Shown here in pieces: positions 59,532-61,693 of a stretch of DNA of 61,693 nt. The DNA lies in NCBI GenBank assembly GCA_004208945.1, contig SGPE01000006.1, positions 1 through 61,693 on the forward strand, read 5' to 3'. The notes below the pieces were generated by a model. The model did no database searches, was not told the origin of the DNA, and saw nothing but the letters and a program-made list of their open reading frames with translations. The stretch comes from Pseudoalteromonas sp. CO133X. Lineage in GTDB: Bacteria; Pseudomonadota; Gammaproteobacteria; Enterobacterales; Alteromonadaceae. Both the position numbers and the translations under genes were made by a program. Within the stretch, counting starts at the first letter, position 1, and every line of letters starts with the position of its first letter.

Positions 59532-61316
59532 ATGTTAAAAAGATCAATTATTGCGCTATCACTTTTAACCATTCTTACTGGCTGCTCATTAGACGGTGAC
59601 GACGGCAAAGACGGTCTACAAGGTGAACAAGGTTCAGCAGGTCAAGACGGAGCAAATGGCGAAGATGCAAATTCTACTTTAAATATAAATCTTATCGGTC
59701 GTACAGTGCTGAACGCAGAAAGTCCTGAAGGGGCAGCAGAGATTGTCGCTTATCAAGCATCTAAACAACGAATTTTTGCTATTAATAGTTCCGGTGATTC
59801 TGCCGTTGTGAATATCATAAAAGCTGATAGCTTTGACCCTGCTGCTTTAGTCAAAGATAACGAAGGGGTTATAAACGGCACTAATTTAACCTCAGAGATG
59901 ACCCTTGCACTGAATGAACACAGTGCTGGCGATGCAAACAGTATCGCTATTGATGCTAATAATGAACTTTTAGCCGTCGCAATGGCAGCCAGTAATACCG
60001 GCGATGCAGGTTTAATCGCATTTTATGACATTAGTGGCGATGAGCCTCAGTTTATTAAAAATGTCACGGTAGGCGCCCTGCCCGACATGGTTACTTTTAG
60101 CCATGATGGCAATAAGGTATTGGTTGCGAATGAAGGCGAACCTAATGGTGATTACAGCATTGACCCTGAAGGCTCTATCAGCATTATTAATATCAATGAT
60201 GGTGTAATTGCTGATACTGCTATTAGCATTACTTTTTCAGCTTATAACGACAAACAAACAGAGCTTGAAGAGCAAGGGGTTGTATTTGCTAACCCGACAG
60301 GTCGAACAATCAACGGTAACTTGATTAATACAACCGTAGCTATGGATTTAGAACCTGAATACATCAGCGTTTCGAAAGACAATAAGTTTGCCTACGTGTC
60401 ACTACAAGAAAATAACGCCCTTGCTATCGTCAACCTTGAAGATAATAGCCTAGAGCTTAAAGGTTTAGGTTTTAAAGATTGGTCTAATTTACTCTTTGAT
60501 GCATCAGATAAAGATGGTGGCGTTAATTTTAAATCGTACCCTGGTCTCTATGGCATCTATCAACCAGATACTATTTCAAGCTTTACCTGGAAAGGTGCTA
60601 ACTTTATTGTCACAGCGAACGAAGGTGATGCACGAGAATACTTCTTTGATACAACCGACGAAGCTGATTGTTTAGCAAAAGGTGGTCTTGATTACGATGA
60701 AGATGATGGCTGTTTATCATATATAGATGAGACCAGAGCGAAAGACTTAACTCTAGCAAGTAATTTTGATTACCTTAACAATGACAATAATGATATTGGC
60801 CGTTTAAAAGTGACCACTGTTAAAGGTGATGAAGATAATAATGGTGAATACGAGTCACTCTATGCATACGGCGCTCGCTCTTTTACTATCTGGGATAGTA
60901 ACGGCATGGTGGTTTTTGACTCTGGCGATCAAATCTCACGCATTACCGCTTCAGTCCACGGAGCAGCATTTAACAATAACGAAGATGAAAATGCCGGTGA
61001 TAGTCGTTCTGATGACAAAGGCGCAGAGCCAGAAGCATTAGCACTGGGTACGATTGGCGAACGTACATTTGCATTTATTGGTTTAGAGCGTATGGGTGGC
61101 ATTATGGTGTTTGATATTACTAATCCATACAATGTGACATTCCAAGATTACTTTTTTAATCGTGGTCTAGAAGCTGATGCAGATATAACAGGTGATCTTG
61201 CTCCTGAAGGTATGGCATTTATACCTGCAGAACAAAGTGCAACGAATGAAGCATTGCTAGTTGTTGGTAATGAAATTTCGGGTTCAATCGCTGTTTGGGA
61301 AATCTCGACTAACTAA
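59532..61316 (+). CDS. choice-of-anchor I type lipoprotein with collagen-like segment
   Basis: A 594-residue lipoprotein. The lipobox LTGC lipidates C18. Residues 22-45 are a run of eight Gly-X-Y triplets (collagen-like), which probably forms a stalk or trimerises. The remainder (about 50-594) is a seven-bladed-propeller-like region typical of choice-of-anchor I / alkaline-phosphatase-associated proteins, with ANEGEPNGDY, VTANEGDAREY, YGARSFTIWD and PEGMAFIP. It is acidic with many Asp/Asn loops and may bind calcium. Substrate unknown. GAAGGAA precedes the ATG. It stands alone next to the rrn promoter. Confidence 0.88.
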   Translation: MLKRSIIALSLLTILTGCSLDGDDGKDGLQGEQGSAGQDGANGEDANSTLNINLIGRTVLNAESPEGAAEIVAYQASKQRIFAINSSGDSAVVNIIKADSFDPAALVKDNEGVINGTNLTSEMTLALNEHSAGDANSIAIDANNELLAVAMAASNTGDAGLIAFYDISGDEPQFIKNVTVGALPDMVTFSHDGNKVLVANEGEPNGDYSIDPEGSISIININDGVIADTAISITFSAYNDKQTELEEQGVVFANPTGRTINGNLINTTVAMDLEPEYISVSKDNKFAYVSLQENNALAIVNLEDNSLELKGLGFKDWSNLLFDASDKDGGVNFKSYPGLYGIYQPDTISSFTWKGANFIVTANEGDAREYFFDTTDEADCLAKGGLDYDEDDGCLSYIDETRAKDLTLASNFDYLNNDNNDIGRLKVTTVKGDEDNNGEYESLYAYGARSFTIWDSNGMVVFDSGDQISRITASVHGAAFNNNEDENAGDSRSDDKGAEPEALALGTIGERTFAFIGLERMGGIMVFDITNPYNVTFQDYFFNRGLEADADITGDLAPEGMAFIPAEQSATNEALLVVGNEISGSIAVWEISTN

Positions 61317-61332
61317 TCCGCCTTATAGAGAT

Positions 61333-61370
61333 AAAAAGCGACATAGCTAATTTACAGTATGTCGCTTTTT
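61333..61370 (+). terminator. terminator of the choice-of-anchor I gene
   Basis: AAAAAGCGACATA and TATGTCGCTTTTT form a 13-bp perfect stem with a 12-base loop and a T-run. Confidence 0.92.
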
Positions 61371-61489
61371 CTATGCTATTTTATCCTCAGAAAAATGACT
61401 GTTTTTTGAGCTAAAACCCCTCTGTAGCCCTTTGTTTGTATGGTTATTGTACTAATTTGAAAATAATCAAAAAAACCTTCAAAAAGTGC

Positions 61490-61517
61490 TTGCGTTAAAA
61501 ATCCATCTCCCTATAAT
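61490..61517 (+). promoter_or_regulatory. rrn P1 promoter (rightward)
   Basis: TTGCGT (61490-61495) and TATAAT (61512-61517), 16-bp spacer, A-rich UP-like DNA upstream (61460-61487) and a GC-rich discriminator (GCGC) after the -10. Confidence 0.87.
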
Positions 61518-61627
61518 GCGCATCCACTGACACGGCGGGCAGCAATGAAAAGCGCTGAACAAGGTGACAGAGAGTTAAGTGAAACTTCGGTTTAAAACGG
61601 TCTAAAAAGAAAGTTTAAAATTAAGTG

Positions 61628-61655
61628 TTGACTCGAAAAATTAAGGATGTATTAT
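61628..61655 (+). promoter_or_regulatory. rrn P2 promoter (rightward)
   Basis: TTGACT (61628-61633) and TATTAT (61650-61655), 16-bp spacer. Confidence 0.82.
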
Positions 61656-61666
61656 ACGCATCCCTA

Positions 61667-61693
61667 GCGACAACGTCGCAACGTTCTTTAACA
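61667..61693 (+). promoter_or_regulatory. rrn leader boxB hairpin and boxA antitermination site (rightward)
   Basis: GCGAC-aac-GTCGC hairpin (61667-61679) followed by CGTTCTTTAACA (61682-61693), the boxA-like element at the window edge. Confidence 0.75.

Larger units (their letters stand above)
61482..61693 (+). repeat. rrn promoter/leader region, right copy of terminal inverted repeat
   Basis: Inverted copy of 2-212 with a few substitutions and small length changes. It reads rightward off the window and carries P1, P2, boxB and boxA of another rRNA operon. Confidence 0.9.

Overview
The window looks like chromosomal DNA of a marine gammaproteobacterium of the order Alteromonadales, most probably Pseudoalteromonas. 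This rests on moderate-to-low GC, protein sequences that look clearly gammaproteobacterial, and a merger of two gene neighbourhoods known from enteric bacteria (yrdA-aroE-smg-dprA-def-fmt-rsmB-trkA and fadBA-pepQ-yigZ-trkH) with the replication-origin neighbourhood. The genus is an inference; no 16S sequence lies inside the window.

Layout. Both ends carry the promoter and leader region of an rRNA operon (P1, P2, boxB, boxA), reading outward, so the window is the segment between two divergent rrn operons, and its edges may simply be where an assembly stopped at the rRNA repeats. From 0.4 to 13.4 kb lies a translation, cell-envelope and potassium-uptake block: gamma-carbonic anhydrase, yrdB, aroE, a truncated haemoglobin and a c-haem chemoreceptor, hemF, tsaC, a zinc-ribbon protein, smg, dprA, a LysM protein, def, fmt, rsmB, trkA. 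From 13.4 to 14.6 kb are four tandem paralogous genes for tiny exported EF-hand proteins, followed by about 470 bp of AT-rich non-coding DNA. From 15 to 25 kb come a PilZ protein, trkH, yigZ, pepQ, slt, fadBA and tusA. From 25 to 35 kb are a lipoprotein, glyQS, then gyrB-recF-dnaN-dnaA with two perfect parS sites inside recF. From 35.4 to 43 kb are rpmH-rnpA-yidD-yidC, a Fur-boxed TonB receptor/PepSY pair that separates yidC from mnmE, and mnmE.

The replication origin is assigned to the 429 bp between mioC and mnmG (about 45.0-45.4 kb): 16 GATC sites, DnaA boxes on both strands and an AT-rich element with 13-mer-like repeats. A second GATC- and DnaA-box-rich stretch precedes mioC. Downstream follow mnmG-rsmG-parA-parB, the complete atpIBEFHAGDC operon and glmU. 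The last 3.3 kb is accessory: a small unrecognised gene pair (perhaps a toxin/immunity-type remnant) and a collagen-like, choice-of-anchor I type lipoprotein.

The genes act together mainly as an origin domain: DnaA, DnaN, RecF and GyrB for initiation and elongation, ParA/ParB with parS for segregation, GATC clusters for methylation-dependent timing, and rrn operons transcribed away from oriC on both arms. The less ordinary parts are the EF-hand array, the haem-sensor chemoreceptor beside a truncated globin, the doubled GATC/DnaA-box region around mioC, and the orphan pair near 59 kb.
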